A stretch of 64,000 nt of DNA from Gammaproteobacteria bacterium. GTDB taxonomy: Bacteria > Pseudomonadota > Gammaproteobacteria > Acidiferrobacterales > Sulfurifustaceae. This document shows, one piece after another, positions 35,479 through 43,354 of the stretch. The stretch is taken from the NCBI GenBank assembly GCA_004298065.1, contig SCRL01000029.1, forward strand, positions 1 through 64,000, read 5' to 3'. Under the pieces are notes generated by a model, which had not been told where the DNA came from, did no database searches, and saw only the letters and a program-made list of their open reading frames with translations. The position numbers and the translations under genes are program-made. Every line of letters starts with the position of its first letter. Position 1 is the first letter of the stretch.

Positions 35479-35793
35479 ATGGCAGAACCGATGAAAATTC
35501 GCACCCAACTCAACGGTGACGTCGCCGACATCCGGGTGGCGATGATGCACATCATGGAGACCGGCCAGCGCAAGGACCCGCGCACCGCCGAGGTCATCCC
35601 GGCGCACTACATCCAGCAGGTCCAGGCCACGGTGAACGGCAAGACCGTGCTTTCGGCCCAGTGGGGGCCGGCGGTGTCGAAGAACCCGTTCCTGGGTTTT
35701 CGCGTGCGCGGGGTCAAGGCCGGCGACAAGCTGGTCGTGAGCTGGGAAGACAACAAGGGCGAACGCAACAGCGCCGAAGCGGTCGTGAAGTGA
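35479..35793 (+). CDS. soxZ: Thiosulfate-oxidation carrier subunit SoxZ
   Basis: This 104-residue immunoglobulin-like partner of SoxY has the family pattern MKIRTQLNGDVADIRVAMMH, METGQRKDPRTAEVIPAHYI and a C-terminal strand LVVSWEDNKGERNSAEAV. It has no signal peptide and probably crosses the membrane with SoxY by the Tat route. GAGGTAA lies five bases before ATG 35479. soxB and soxCD are absent from this cluster and the window. Confidence 0.95.
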   Translation: MAEPMKIRTQLNGDVADIRVAMMHIMETGQRKDPRTAEVIPAHYIQQVQATVNGKTVLSAQWGPAVSKNPFLGFRVRGVKAGDKLVVSWEDNKGERNSAEAVVK

Positions 35794-35818
35794 CGCGACG
35801 GACAACGAAGGAGTCGAC

Positions 35819-36331
35819 ATGAATACGAAGTTTCTCTCCGGCCTGACCGCCGTCGCGCTCGCGGCGCTGCTGGCGCTGCCCGCGCCCGGTCGCGCCGATG
35901 GCTCGAAGAAGGATGCGCCCGCCGCCGACCCGGACCGGCGCCTGGCGCTCAAGCTGCTGCCGCACGAGCGCGACCTGGTGCTGCAGGAGATGCGCAATTT
36001 CCTCACCGTGCTCCAGACCATCATGGACGCACTGCTGCGCAACGACATGGCCACGGTCGCCAAGGCCGCGCGCACCATGGGCAGCGGTGCGGCCAACGAG
36101 ATCCCGCCGGAGACGGTGGCCAAGCTGCCGGACAACTTCAAACAGATGGCCGGCACGGTGCACATGGCGTTCGACACCATCGCGCTCGACGCCGAGGCAT
36201 TGGGCGATACCAACCACACGCTGGGACAGCTGAACGGCATGCTGCAGACCTGCAATGCCTGCCACAGCACTTACCAGGTGCACATGGTCCAGCCCAGGCG
36301 CGCCGCGGCGCCCAAGAAGGACGGCCGCTGA
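35819..36331 (+). CDS. Cytochrome c'-like monohaem protein
   Basis: This 170-residue exported protein has a signal peptide (LTAVALAALLALPAPGRADG), a four-helix body and a C-terminal haem site TCNACHSTYQVHM, the arrangement of cytochromes c'. Cytochromes c' bind NO or carry electrons and usually have no sixth haem ligand. It follows soxZ by 25 bases, so a role in electron transfer from the Sox reaction or in protection from NO is possible. A second c'-like gene lies at 37711. Confidence 0.85.
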   Translation: MNTKFLSGLTAVALAALLALPAPGRADGSKKDAPAADPDRRLALKLLPHERDLVLQEMRNFLTVLQTIMDALLRNDMATVAKAARTMGSGAANEIPPETVAKLPDNFKQMAGTVHMAFDTIALDAEALGDTNHTLGQLNGMLQTCNACHSTYQVHMVQPRRAAAPKKDGR

Positions 36332-36369
36332 CGCGGCCACGGTTCAACCTGATTCGACGAGTGACGTAC

Positions 36370-36870
36370 ATGACAAGCAACTCCGGCAATTCCCTGGTTC
36401 TGGGCCTGTTTCTCGTGTTCGGCTGGCTGCACGCGCCGGCGGCACTGGCGGCGGACGATCACGCCGCCACGCACCGGCACGACGCCCACGCCGCGCCCAA
36501 GGGGATCACGCTCAACAACGGCAAGAAATGGAACACCGACGAACCGCTGCGCCGCGGCATGGGCAACATCCGCGCGCTCGTCGAACACCATCACCATGCG
36601 ACCCACGGCGGAAAGCCCGCGGCCGCGACGTACGACAAACTGGCCAAGGGTATCCACACCGAGACGACGTACATCTTCCAGAACTGCAAGCTCGACAAGC
36701 AGGCCGACGAGGTGCTGCACGTGATCCTCACCGAGGTGCTGGGCGGGGCGGCGGCGATCGAGGGCAAGCAGAAGGGCGCGAGCCGCGACCAGGGCGTGGC
36801 CCGGGTCGTCGGCGCGCTGAACGACTACGGCCGCACCTTCAACCATCCCGGCTGGAAGCCGGTGCAGTGA
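36370..36870 (+). CDS. His-rich periplasmic protein, haem-less relative of cytochrome c' (DnrO-like)
   Basis: This 166-residue protein has a signal peptide (LVLGLFLVFGWLHAPAALAA), a His-rich stretch after cleavage (HAATHRHDAHAA) and another at HHHHATHGG. The helical segments KKWNTDEPLRRGMGNIRALV and YIFQNCKLDKQADEVLHVIL suggest a four-helix fold similar to its cytochrome neighbours, but there is no CxxCH. From memory it resembles proteins named DnrO. The histidines may bind metal. Start at ATG 36370; an in-frame start at 36361 is possible. Confidence 0.6.
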   Translation: MTSNSGNSLVLGLFLVFGWLHAPAALAADDHAATHRHDAHAAPKGITLNNGKKWNTDEPLRRGMGNIRALVEHHHHATHGGKPAAATYDKLAKGIHTETTYIFQNCKLDKQADEVLHVILTEVLGGAAAIEGKQKGASRDQGVARVVGALNDYGRTFNHPGWKPVQ

Positions 36871-36890
36871 CCGCGTGACCGGACGCATCC

Positions 36891-37652
36891 ATGCGCATAT
36901 CGGCCATCCGGCGCGTAATGGCGCTGGCGGCGCTGGCGGTCGCGCCGGCGCTGCACGCCGCGCACCCGCTCATCACCGAGGACACCGGCACCCAGGGCCG
37001 CGGGAATTCCCAGCTTGAGCTCACGATCGAGCGCAGCCATGACGAGGCCGAGGGCGTTCACCGGCACAATACCCAGGCGAACGCCGTGCTCGGCCACGGC
37101 GTGCGCGACGATCTCGACCTGCTGCTCACGCTACCCTACAAGCGCCAGCGCACCGAAGAAGACGGTGCGGTCACCGAGCACGCCGGCGGCGGCGATGTCG
37201 GCCTCGACGCCAAGTGGCGCTTTCTCGAACGCGACGGCTTCAGTATGGCGCTCAAGCCCGGCGTCACGGCGCCGACCGGCGACGACGCCCGCGGCCTCGG
37301 GACCGGACGCGCGGCCTGGAGCCTGTTCCTCGTCTCGTCGTTCGAGCGCGGGCCGTGGGCGCTGCACGTGCACGCCGGCCACCTCCACAACCGCAACCGC
37401 GTCGGCGAGCGCGTCAACCGCTGGCATGTCTCGGTCGCCGGCTGGCGCGAGGTCGGGCCGCTCAAGCTGGTGGCGGACCTCGGGACCAATACCAACAGCA
37501 CCGCGTCGGCCGACAGCGACCCGGCGTATTTCATCTTCGGCGTCATCTATTCGGTGCGCAAACGGCTCGACCTCGACCTCGGTTACAAGAAGGGCATCAG
37601 CCGGGCGGAGACCGACCGCACCTGGCTCGGCGGGGTGACGTGGCGATTCTGA
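36891..37652 (+). CDS. Outer-membrane beta-barrel, MetA-pathway/transporter-like (PF13557-type)
   Basis: This 253-residue protein has a signal peptide (ALAALAVAPALHAAHPLITE) and an amphipathic strand pattern with a C-terminal Phe (TWLGGVTWRF). It resembles the 'MetA pathway of phenol degradation' barrel family in PLITEDTGTQGRGNSQLELT and LKPGVTAPTGDDARGLGTGR. Such barrels accompany uptake of small organic or inorganic substrates. It lies within the sox-linked run, so a second pore for this pathway is possible. The substrate is unknown. Confidence 0.75.
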   Translation: MRISAIRRVMALAALAVAPALHAAHPLITEDTGTQGRGNSQLELTIERSHDEAEGVHRHNTQANAVLGHGVRDDLDLLLTLPYKRQRTEEDGAVTEHAGGGDVGLDAKWRFLERDGFSMALKPGVTAPTGDDARGLGTGRAAWSLFLVSSFERGPWALHVHAGHLHNRNRVGERVNRWHVSVAGWREVGPLKLVADLGTNTNSTASADSDPAYFIFGVIYSVRKRLDLDLGYKKGISRAETDRTWLGGVTWRF

Positions 37653-37710
37653 GCCGCCTAACGGGCGGCGGAACGGGCAGTCAATCTGAAACCAAGCGAG
37701 GAGAAACCAC

Positions 37711-38307
37711 ATGCTGACGAACAAACCCAAGACCCTCTGGATGGCCGGCGTCGCGCTGGCGCTGGCGGCAGGCACGGCGCCCGCCGCCGAGCCGGCAGCG
37801 GGCGGCAAGCCGGCCGACCCGATCCAGCAGATGATGCAGAACTACAAGCCGGAGCTGAAGCAGAAGATCATGAAGCTCACGCCGGAGATGCGCGCCACCG
37901 TCAAGAAGCTGCACGACGGCCACACACGCAAGAGCCAGCAGCTCACGCTGCGCCAGATCATGCACGAGATCCTGTCGGACTATCAGAGCATCGCCGCGGG
38001 CATTGCTACCGACAACGCCGAACAGGCGGCCGACAGCGCGCGCCGGCTCGCCAATCACCGCATCCCCAAGGGCGGGCTGTTCCCGTATTTCCCGCTCGAG
38101 ATGGTCAATGACGCCGACATGGGTGTGTTGCCGACCATGAACGAGGCAGTCGAGGGCAGCGCACTCAAGCTCGCCGAGGCCGCCGAGAAGGGCGACATGG
38201 CCACGGCCGCGGCGCGGCTGAGCGACATCATGACCGGCTGCGTGGCCTGCCACCAAAAGTTCCGCGCCTCGCCCCCGGGCGCGTCCAACCTGCTGCTGAA
38301 GAAGTAG
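37711..38307 (+). CDS. Cytochrome c'-like monohaem protein
   Basis: This 198-residue exported protein has a signal peptide (MAGVALALAAGTAPAAEPAA), a four-helix body with LRQIMHEILSDYQSIAAGIA, and the haem site GCVACHQKFRA near the C-terminus. It is the second c'-type protein of the cluster and differs from the first in its long N-terminal helix. GAGGAG precedes the start. Two different c'-like cytochromes beside soxXAYZ is unusual. A common partner or a stress role (NO, peroxide) may explain them. Confidence 0.8.
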   Translation: MLTNKPKTLWMAGVALALAAGTAPAAEPAAGGKPADPIQQMMQNYKPELKQKIMKLTPEMRATVKKLHDGHTRKSQQLTLRQIMHEILSDYQSIAAGIATDNAEQAADSARRLANHRIPKGGLFPYFPLEMVNDADMGVLPTMNEAVEGSALKLAEAAEKGDMATAAARLSDIMTGCVACHQKFRASPPGASNLLLKK

Positions 38308-38333
38308 TCGCGAACAACTCACGGAGAAGGAAC

Positions 38334-38537
38334 ATGAACGTCGATCGCATCATCCACCTGATGGCCGGCACGCTGGTCATGCTCGGCATCGTCCTCAGCC
38401 ACTACGCCCACCCGAACTGGATCTGGCTGAGCCTGCTGGTGGGCCTCAACCTGGCGCAGAGCGGCGTCACCGGCTTCTGCCCGGCGGCGTTTCTGCTGAA
38501 GAAAGCCGGCGTCAAGGACAGCAGCTGCTGCTCCTGA
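38334..38537 (+). CDS. DUF2892 (YgaP-type) inner-membrane protein
   Basis: This 67-residue membrane protein has two hydrophobic segments (about 5-25 and 30-50), the motif SGVTGFCPAAFLLKKAGVKD typical of DUF2892, and a final SCCS. YgaP fuses this membrane domain to a rhodanese. Here the membrane part stands alone with conserved cysteines, which could accept sulfane sulfur. It is the last gene before the terminator at 38568. Confidence 0.88.
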   Translation: MNVDRIIHLMAGTLVMLGIVLSHYAHPNWIWLSLLVGLNLAQSGVTGFCPAAFLLKKAGVKDSSCCS

Positions 38538-38567
38538 CCGCCGGCGCTCGAACGACTCCTCCATTGG

Positions 38568-38600
38568 CTGGCGACGGACCTCCGTCGCCAGTATTTTTTT
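38568..38600 (+). terminator. Intrinsic terminator of the sox-linked operon
   Basis: CTGGCGACGG / CCGTCGCCAG form a perfect 10-bp stem with a 4-base loop (ACCT), followed directly by TATTTTTTT. This is a textbook Rho-independent terminator 31 bases after the DUF2892 stop. The convergent lipoprotein gene ends at 38613. Confidence 0.95.
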
Positions 38601-38612
38601 GCGGACGGTTCT

Positions 38613-39143
38613 TCAGCCGCTCCCTTTCCCCAGTCGTAGCGTAAACAGTTCCCCCAACGCCTTCCGCATCTCGCTGATCGTCACGTGCCGCTGCAGCGGC
38701 GGGTACTGCCACTGCGTGCAAGTCAGGCCCGTCACCTGCGGCTGACGATCGGAATGCAGCACGAGGATCGTGGAATAAACCTCGAAACTTGGGGTGCCGT
38801 CCGAGGCGAAGACGGCGCCCGGCGCACTCCGGGTGTAGCGGATCTCCCGCGTCGTCTTTGTAACCTCGAATTCGCCGGGAGCAATCGTTTGCGGCGTGTC
38901 GAGGCGGCGGCGTACGTCGAAGGTGCAGAACGGATGGTGGGGATTCACCTCGGCATAGCCGAGCACGCGCCCGCCCTGCAGGTAGACGTCCACGCGGTCC
39001 GCCGGAATGACCAGCTCGCGGTGCAGGATGATCCGCGTGCCCACGGGAACGGCGTAATACGGCGAATTTTCGTCTCCCTGGTAAGCGGCGGTCTGGCAGG
39101 CGGCAAGCAGCGAAGCAAGAACGAGAATCGCGATGCGGCGCAT
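38613..39143 (-). CDS. Putative lipoprotein
   Basis: This 176-residue protein has a lipobox signal (IAILVLASLLAACQTA, Cys16), placing it in the envelope. The body is rich in strands (VGTRIILHRELVIPADRVDV, then YLQGGRVLGYAEVNPHHPFC) with Cys73 and Cys142 that may pair. I do not recognise a function. It is followed by nothing on its strand before the terminator of the sox run, and the YrfG-like gene lies 14 bases upstream. Confidence 0.75.
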   Translation of the reverse strand: MRRIAILVLASLLAACQTAAYQGDENSPYYAVPVGTRIILHRELVIPADRVDVYLQGGRVLGYAEVNPHHPFCTFDVRRRLDTPQTIAPGEFEVTKTTREIRYTRSAPGAVFASDGTPSFEVYSTILVLHSDRQPQVTGLTCTQWQYPPLQRHVTISEMRKALGELFTLRLGKGSG

Positions 39144-39157
39144 GGGGTACCTCCGTG

Positions 39158-39820
39158 TCAGCGTAGGGGCGGGGGCATTACCTCTTTGAAACTGCGGATG
39201 GCGGAAAATTCCCCGACTTCCTTTTCCGGCTGTTTCGAGTCCGGCCGGCGCACGGCGAGCAGCTGGGCGACGCCGTAGGCGCGCGCCGCGCGCAGCACCG
39301 GCAACGAGTCGTCCACCAGCAGCGCGGTCTCTTTCTCGAACGGCTGTACGCGCTGCATCTTCTTCCAGAAATCCGCGTTTTCCTTGGGGATGCCGAGATC
39401 GTGCGAGCACACCACGGCGTCGAAATGGTGCCCGAGCCGGGTGCGGCGGAATTTGAGATCGATGGCTTTGCCGTGGGCATTGGTGACGAGCACCATGCGC
39501 CGGCCGGCGGCGCGCACGGCCACAAGAAACTCGAGTACGTGCGGGTGCACCGCGATCAGGTGGTCCACCTCCTCCTTGAGCTGGGGGATGTCGAGTTCGA
39601 GCTCGCGGGTCCAGTAGTCCACGCAGTACCAGTCGAGCGTGCCCTCGGCCTTCTTGTAGCGGGCCATTAACTCTGTCTTGGCGGCCTCGAGCGGCAGTCC
39701 GCGTTTCTCGGCATAGCGCAGCGGTACGTGCTCGAGCCAGAAGTGGTTGTCGTAGTGCAGGTCGAGCAGCGTGCCGTCCATGTCGAGCAGCACGGTGTGG
39801 ACGGTTTTCCAGGCAATCAT
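39158..39820 (-). CDS. yrfG: HAD-family hydrolase, GMP/IMP nucleotidase (YrfG-like)
   Basis: This 220-residue cytosolic HAD phosphatase starts with motif I LLDMDGTLLDLHYDNHFWLE (catalytic Asp13 and Asp15). Motif II is LVTNAHGKA, and motif III/IV has K-E-N-A-D-F and LLVDDSLPVLRAARAYG. The LDLHYDNHFW start is typical of the YrfG group, which dephosphorylates purine monophosphates. The start at 39820 is supported by alignment rather than a strong ribosome site. A lipoprotein gene follows after 14 bases. Confidence 0.88.
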   Translation of the reverse strand: MIAWKTVHTVLLDMDGTLLDLHYDNHFWLEHVPLRYAEKRGLPLEAAKTELMARYKKAEGTLDWYCVDYWTRELELDIPQLKEEVDHLIAVHPHVLEFLVAVRAAGRRMVLVTNAHGKAIDLKFRRTRLGHHFDAVVCSHDLGIPKENADFWKKMQRVQPFEKETALLVDDSLPVLRAARAYGVAQLLAVRRPDSKQPEKEVGEFSAIRSFKEVMPPPLR

Positions 39821-39893
39821 GGCGGCGGCAAAACTTTTGTGCGGCGATGGAGTCTGCGGCATTATAAAGGAATCCCTCCTGCGGAATGCCCAC

Positions 39894-40769
39894 ATGCTCC
39901 GTCTGTTGTTCACGGTATTTTTCCTGCTCACGCCGGTTTCCGGCGTTCTGGCCGCGCCGGTGCTGGTGGACGGCGCCGTGCTCGAAAAACAGCTCGCCGA
40001 CCCGAAGCTCGTGCTCGTCGACATGAGCGAGGACGACAACCAGTACCTGCGCTTCCACCTCCCCGGCGCCGTGCGCCTGCCGTACGACGTGCTGGTGAAG
40101 CAGCGCAAAGACAAGGTACCTGTGCGCCTCGACGACGCCGAACTCGCGCGCGTACTCGGGCGTCTCGGGATCGCGCGCGACTCGCGCGTGGTGATCTACG
40201 ACGACATGGGCGGGCTCAATGCCGCGCGCCTGTTTTGGGAGCTCGAGCGTCTGGATCATGCCGAGGTGTCGGTGCTCGACGGCGGGCTGGTGCGCTGGAT
40301 TCTCGACGGGCGCAAGGTGGCGAACAACGCTCCACGGCGCGTGCCCGTGGTTTATCAGCTCCCGACGCGCGGGCGCAGCAGTGAAGCGACACTCGCCGAC
40401 GTGCGTGCCGCAGTCCAGAACCGTACGCTGCTGCTCGACGTGCGCAGCGAGGAAGAATACGCGGGCGAGGCGAAGAAACCGCGCACCGGCCACGTGCCCG
40501 GCGCGCGCCTGTGGCCCTGGGATATGGCAGTGGACTTCGAGCGCGGCTTCGTGCAGCGCGACGCGGCGGCGCTCAAAAAATCGCTCGCCCAGGCCGGCGC
40601 CGATCCGAACGTCCCCGTGATCGCCTATTGCCGCTCCGGGCACCGCGCCGCGCGCGCCTATCTCATGCTGCGCAGCCTCGGCTACGATAACGTGAAGGTC
40701 TACGCCAACTCGATGAACGAATACGCCGCGGTGCGCGACGCGCCGCTGAAACAGGGGAAACAGCCATGA
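39894..40769 (+). CDS. Exported tandem rhodanese sulfurtransferase
   Basis: This 291-residue protein has a signal peptide (LLFTVFFLLTPVSGVLAAPV) and two rhodanese domains. The first (about 30-150) has no Cys at the active site, and the second has CRSGHRAARAYLML with the catalytic Cys. Such thiosulfate or mercaptopyruvate sulfurtransferases transfer sulfane sulfur, here in the periplasm. Location near the sox cluster fits sulfur metabolism, though on a separate transcript. Its stop overlaps the next start by four bases. Confidence 0.9.
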   Translation: MLRLLFTVFFLLTPVSGVLAAPVLVDGAVLEKQLADPKLVLVDMSEDDNQYLRFHLPGAVRLPYDVLVKQRKDKVPVRLDDAELARVLGRLGIARDSRVVIYDDMGGLNAARLFWELERLDHAEVSVLDGGLVRWILDGRKVANNAPRRVPVVYQLPTRGRSSEATLADVRAAVQNRTLLLDVRSEEEYAGEAKKPRTGHVPGARLWPWDMAVDFERGFVQRDAAALKKSLAQAGADPNVPVIAYCRSGHRAARAYLMLRSLGYDNVKVYANSMNEYAAVRDAPLKQGKQP

Positions 40770-41125
40770 ACCTGATGCTGGGTGAACGCGCGGTCGAATT
40801 GCGTTTGAGCGAACGTGCACGCGCACAGCTTGCGCACGAGACCGGGCCGCTCGATATCGAGATGGAGCTGTATTTTTCCTGCCTGCTGCGCAAGCGCGTG
40901 CATTTCCTCGCCGCGCCGCATGCCAACGTCGCCGCCCGAGCCTCGCTCAACGACAACGTCAGCGTGAGTTTCCGGCCGGTGACGACGCGGGCCTGCTCGA
41001 TCAGCGAGGTAATCGACGAGCCGGAAGTGGAAACCGCGCCGCTGGTGCGTACCGCCGCGTTCACACCGGAGTGGCTCGCGCTCGATTACGCGCAGGGGAA
41101 ATGGGCAGGGGAGTTTGGGTACTGA
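40766..41125 (+). CDS. Hypothetical protein coupled to the rhodanese
   Basis: This 119-residue protein has no signal or membrane segment (LRLSERARAQLAHETGPLDI, then EMELYFSCLLRKRVHFL). It begins in the stop of the rhodanese gene (ATGA), so coexpression is likely, but I do not recognise a family. The N-terminal half looks alpha/beta with one Cys (Cys37 in YFSCLLRKRV). A role as a partner of the sulfurtransferase is only a guess from coupling. The following 312 bases hold a dispersed repeat. Confidence 0.6.
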   Translation: MNLMLGERAVELRLSERARAQLAHETGPLDIEMELYFSCLLRKRVHFLAAPHANVAARASLNDNVSVSFRPVTTRACSISEVIDEPEVETAPLVRTAAFTPEWLALDYAQGKWAGEFGY

Positions 41126-41131
41126 AGTGGT

Positions 41132-41391
41132 GCCGCCTTCGGCGGCGATTGCTAACGACTACTAGCGGGGCGCTCCGCCCCCTGCACCCCCGGGTGACTT
41201 TTGTCTTGGCAAAAGTCACCAAAACCGTTCTGCCCCGGATGGCGCGAATACTCCCTCGTGTACGCGCCTTTGCCTTCCGGTCGTCCGACAGGACATCCCT
41301 GTCCTGGCGGCCGACGCGCGGGGTCCCTCCCCGCGCCCCTTCGGGCTTGCGGGCAAAGGGCTTGCGCCACTCGGGCGCGCCATACGGGGCT
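41132..41391 (+). repeat. Dispersed repeat, copy C
   Basis: This occupies the gap 41126-41437. It has the same blocks as copy B: GCCGCCTTCGGCGGCG, GGGGCGCTCCGCCCCCTGCA, CCCCGGATGGCG, TACGCGCCTTTG, a hairpin with a TCCCT loop (AGGACA-TCCC-TGTCCT at 41290-41305) and CGGGCGCGCCATACGGGG. The central stem GGTGACTTTT-GTCTTGGC-AAAAGTCACC is uninterrupted here, whereas copy B has a mini-element at this point. No ORF in it looks real. Confidence 0.8.
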
Positions 41392-41437
41392 GAGAACCCC
41401 GAGGTTTTACTTGTTGCTGTCAGCAGCAATCTTTGAA

Positions 41438-41788
41438 TCAGACTGTCTCCGCTAGCCAATTCTCGGCATCCGCCGATTCGTCGAACGTCTCGACCTCGGC
41501 GTCGGTGAACGCCGCCGACAGCCAGCCGACCCACGTGAGCCACTGGTTGTCGGTGACCACCGCCACGCGGCGGAAGTCGCGCGGGTGCGCGCGTGTGAAG
41601 CGGATGTCCTCCCACGCCACGTCCAGCGTGAAGCCGGACATTTGCGTGAGGTCCATGAGCAGGCGCACCTTGGGCGCAGTTTTGAGGCCGCCCGTGACCG
41701 CGGTTTCGAGCTCGTGGTAATCCGCGAGCGTCAGCTCGCCGTACACGTGGACCTTGAGCAAATCGCCCTGTTCCTCGATGACGATCAT
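41438..41788 (-). CDS. SpoIIAA/STAS-like protein
   Basis: This 116-residue cytosolic protein with a STAS-like fold (PF11964 type) has VIEEQGDLLKVHVYGELTLA, DYHELETAVTGGLKTAPKVR, then LLMDLTQMSGFTLDVAWEDI. Such proteins are common in sulfur and marine bacteria and may act as small regulators or lipid-binding proteins, but no function is proven. It is divergent from nudE, with a hairpin (GGGATGT/ACATCCC) in the 72-base gap. Confidence 0.85.
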   Translation of the reverse strand: MIVIEEQGDLLKVHVYGELTLADYHELETAVTGGLKTAPKVRLLMDLTQMSGFTLDVAWEDIRFTRAHPRDFRRVAVVTDNQWLTWVGWLSAAFTDAEVETFDESADAENWLAETV

Positions 41789-41860
41789 GTGGCCTCCCTC
41801 GCGGGATGTGGATACATCCCCTTCTGACTAGAATATAGCCGAGCCCCTCCCGAGCGCACC

Positions 41861-42409
41861 ATGACCCGCAAACCCGTCATCACCCGTACTGAAACGCTGG
41901 CGCGCACGCGCCTGTTCCGTGTCGAAAGCGTCGGCCTGCGTTTCTCTAATGGCACTGAGGTGGAGTTTGAACGCCTGCGCAGCCCGTCCCGTGGCGCGGT
42001 GCTGGTGGTGCTGATGCTCGATGCCGATACGGTACTGCTGATCCGCGAGTACGCCGCAGGCGTGGAGCGTTACGAGCTTGCCCTGCCCAAGGGGCGCATC
42101 GAGGACGGTGAGGCGGTCGTCGAAGCCGCGAACCGCGAGATCATGGAGGAAGTCGGCTACGGCGCGCGCAGGCTCACACCGCTCAAGATCATGACGCTCG
42201 CGCCCGGCGCCTTCGACCACGCGACGCACGTGGTGCTGGCCGAGGAGCTTTATCCCGCGCGCCTCGAGGGCGACGAGCCCGAGGCACTCGAAGTCGTGCC
42301 GTGGCGGCTCGACGCGCTTGCCGAGCTGCTGGAACACGAGGAGTGCACCGAGGCGCGCTCGATCGCGGCGCTGTTCATGGCGCGCGATCTGCTGTGCGCA
42401 CGGCCCTGA
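41861..42409 (+). CDS. nudE: ADP compounds hydrolase NudE (Nudix)
   Basis: This 182-residue cytosolic Nudix hydrolase cleaves ADP-ribose, NADH and diadenosine polyphosphates. The Nudix box is complete: GRIEDGEAVVEAANREIMEE followed by VGY, giving metal-binding REx2EE. The preceding LIREYAAGVERYELALPKGR is typical of NudE. It is 16 bases from cysQ, the usual partner in gammaproteobacteria, so both probably share a transcript. A -10-like TAGAAT lies at about 41829. Confidence 0.92.
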   Translation: MTRKPVITRTETLARTRLFRVESVGLRFSNGTEVEFERLRSPSRGAVLVVLMLDADTVLLIREYAAGVERYELALPKGRIEDGEAVVEAANREIMEEVGYGARRLTPLKIMTLAPGAFDHATHVVLAEELYPARLEGDEPEALEVVPWRLDALAELLEHEECTEARSIAALFMARDLLCARP

Positions 42410-42425
42410 GTCGTCACGCGACCCC

Positions 42426-43229
42426 ATGACCGATCCCTGCCAGTATCTCGACGGCGTGCGCGCCCTCGCGCTCGACGCCGGGCGGCGCATCCTCGACGTG
42501 TACGAGCGCGATTTTGACGTGGTGGAAAAGGGCGATGGCTCGCCGCTCACGGCCGCCGACCGCGCGGCGCAGGACGTCATCGCCGCGGGTCTCACGCAGC
42601 TTGCGCCCGATGTGCCGCTGCTCTCCGAGGAATCGGCGGCGGCGGCGTTCGAGAAGCGTCGTGCATGGGAACGCTTCTGGCTGGTCGATCCGCTGGACGG
42701 CACCAAGGAGTTCGTTAACCGCAACGGCGAGTTCACCGTGAACATCGCGTTCATCGAGGCCGGCCGGCCGGTGCTCGGCGTGGTGTACGTGCCGGTGCTC
42801 GGAATGACTTATTACGCTTGTCGCGGACAGGGCGCGTTCAAGCACAAGGGCGCCGAGACGCCGCGCGCGCTACGCGCGCGGGCGCGGCCGGGCGACAAAC
42901 CGATCGTGGCCACGAGTCGTTCGCACCCGAGCGCGTTCCTGGCGGCATTTCTGGCGCGCATCGGACTGCACGACACCGTGAGCATGGGTTCGAGCCTCAA
43001 GTTCTGTCTCGTGGCCGAGGGCGCGGCCGACCTGTATCCGCGCCTCGGACCCACGATGGAATGGGACACGGCGGCGGCGCAGTGCGTGGTGGAGGAGGCC
43101 GGCGGCGTGGTGCTCGACCGCGACGGCCGGGCGCTGACCTATAACAAGCGCGACCTGCACAATCCCTGGTTCGTGGCGGGCGGCCCCGGCGCCGGCGACT
43201 GGCTGAAGTACCTGCCGCCCGAAGTGTGA
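42426..43229 (+). CDS. cysQ: 3'(2'),5'-bisphosphate nucleotidase
   Basis: This 267-residue member of the inositol monophosphatase superfamily removes the 3'-phosphate of PAP, a by-product of sulfate assimilation. The metal-site motif is LVDPLDGTKEFVNRNGEF (D-P-x-D-G-T), with LTAADRAAQDVIAAGL and LLSEESAA before it. The C-terminal MEWDTAAAQCVVEEAGGVVL completes the fold. It follows nudE by 16 bases. A long hairpin with a T-run ends the unit at 43261-43345. Confidence 0.93.
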   Translation: MTDPCQYLDGVRALALDAGRRILDVYERDFDVVEKGDGSPLTAADRAAQDVIAAGLTQLAPDVPLLSEESAAAAFEKRRAWERFWLVDPLDGTKEFVNRNGEFTVNIAFIEAGRPVLGVVYVPVLGMTYYACRGQGAFKHKGAETPRALRARARPGDKPIVATSRSHPSAFLAAFLARIGLHDTVSMGSSLKFCLVAEGAADLYPRLGPTMEWDTAAAQCVVEEAGGVVLDRDGRALTYNKRDLHNPWFVAGGPGAGDWLKYLPPEV

Positions 43230-43260
43230 CTTGGAAACTCAAGGAAAAAGACGAAGCTGA

Positions 43261-43345
43261 CCACAGAGGTCACAGAGAACACAGAGGTAAGAAATCCGGA
43301 TTTTTCTCCGTGACCTCTGTGCTCTCTGTGGCAAATATCTTTTTT
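43261..43345 (+). terminator. Long imperfect inverted repeat with T-run
   Basis: CCACAGAG-GT-CACAGAG (43261-43277) pairs with CTCTGTG and CTCTGTGG (43315-43331). The internal region is ACACAGAGGTAAGAAATCCGG, followed by TTTTTT at 43340-43345. It lies between cysQ and the convergent cupin gene and can stop both transcripts. The motif CCACAGAGGNCACAGAG is a widespread bacterial repeat type, so it may also be a mobile-like unit. Confidence 0.8.
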
Positions 43346-43354
43346 AATGTGTTC

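Noticed and set aside
38613-40826. A 737-codon open frame on the minus strand
   Set aside because: Only its last 176 codons (38613-39143) look like a protein with a signal peptide. The rest is antisense to the HAD and rhodanese genes and has no family features.
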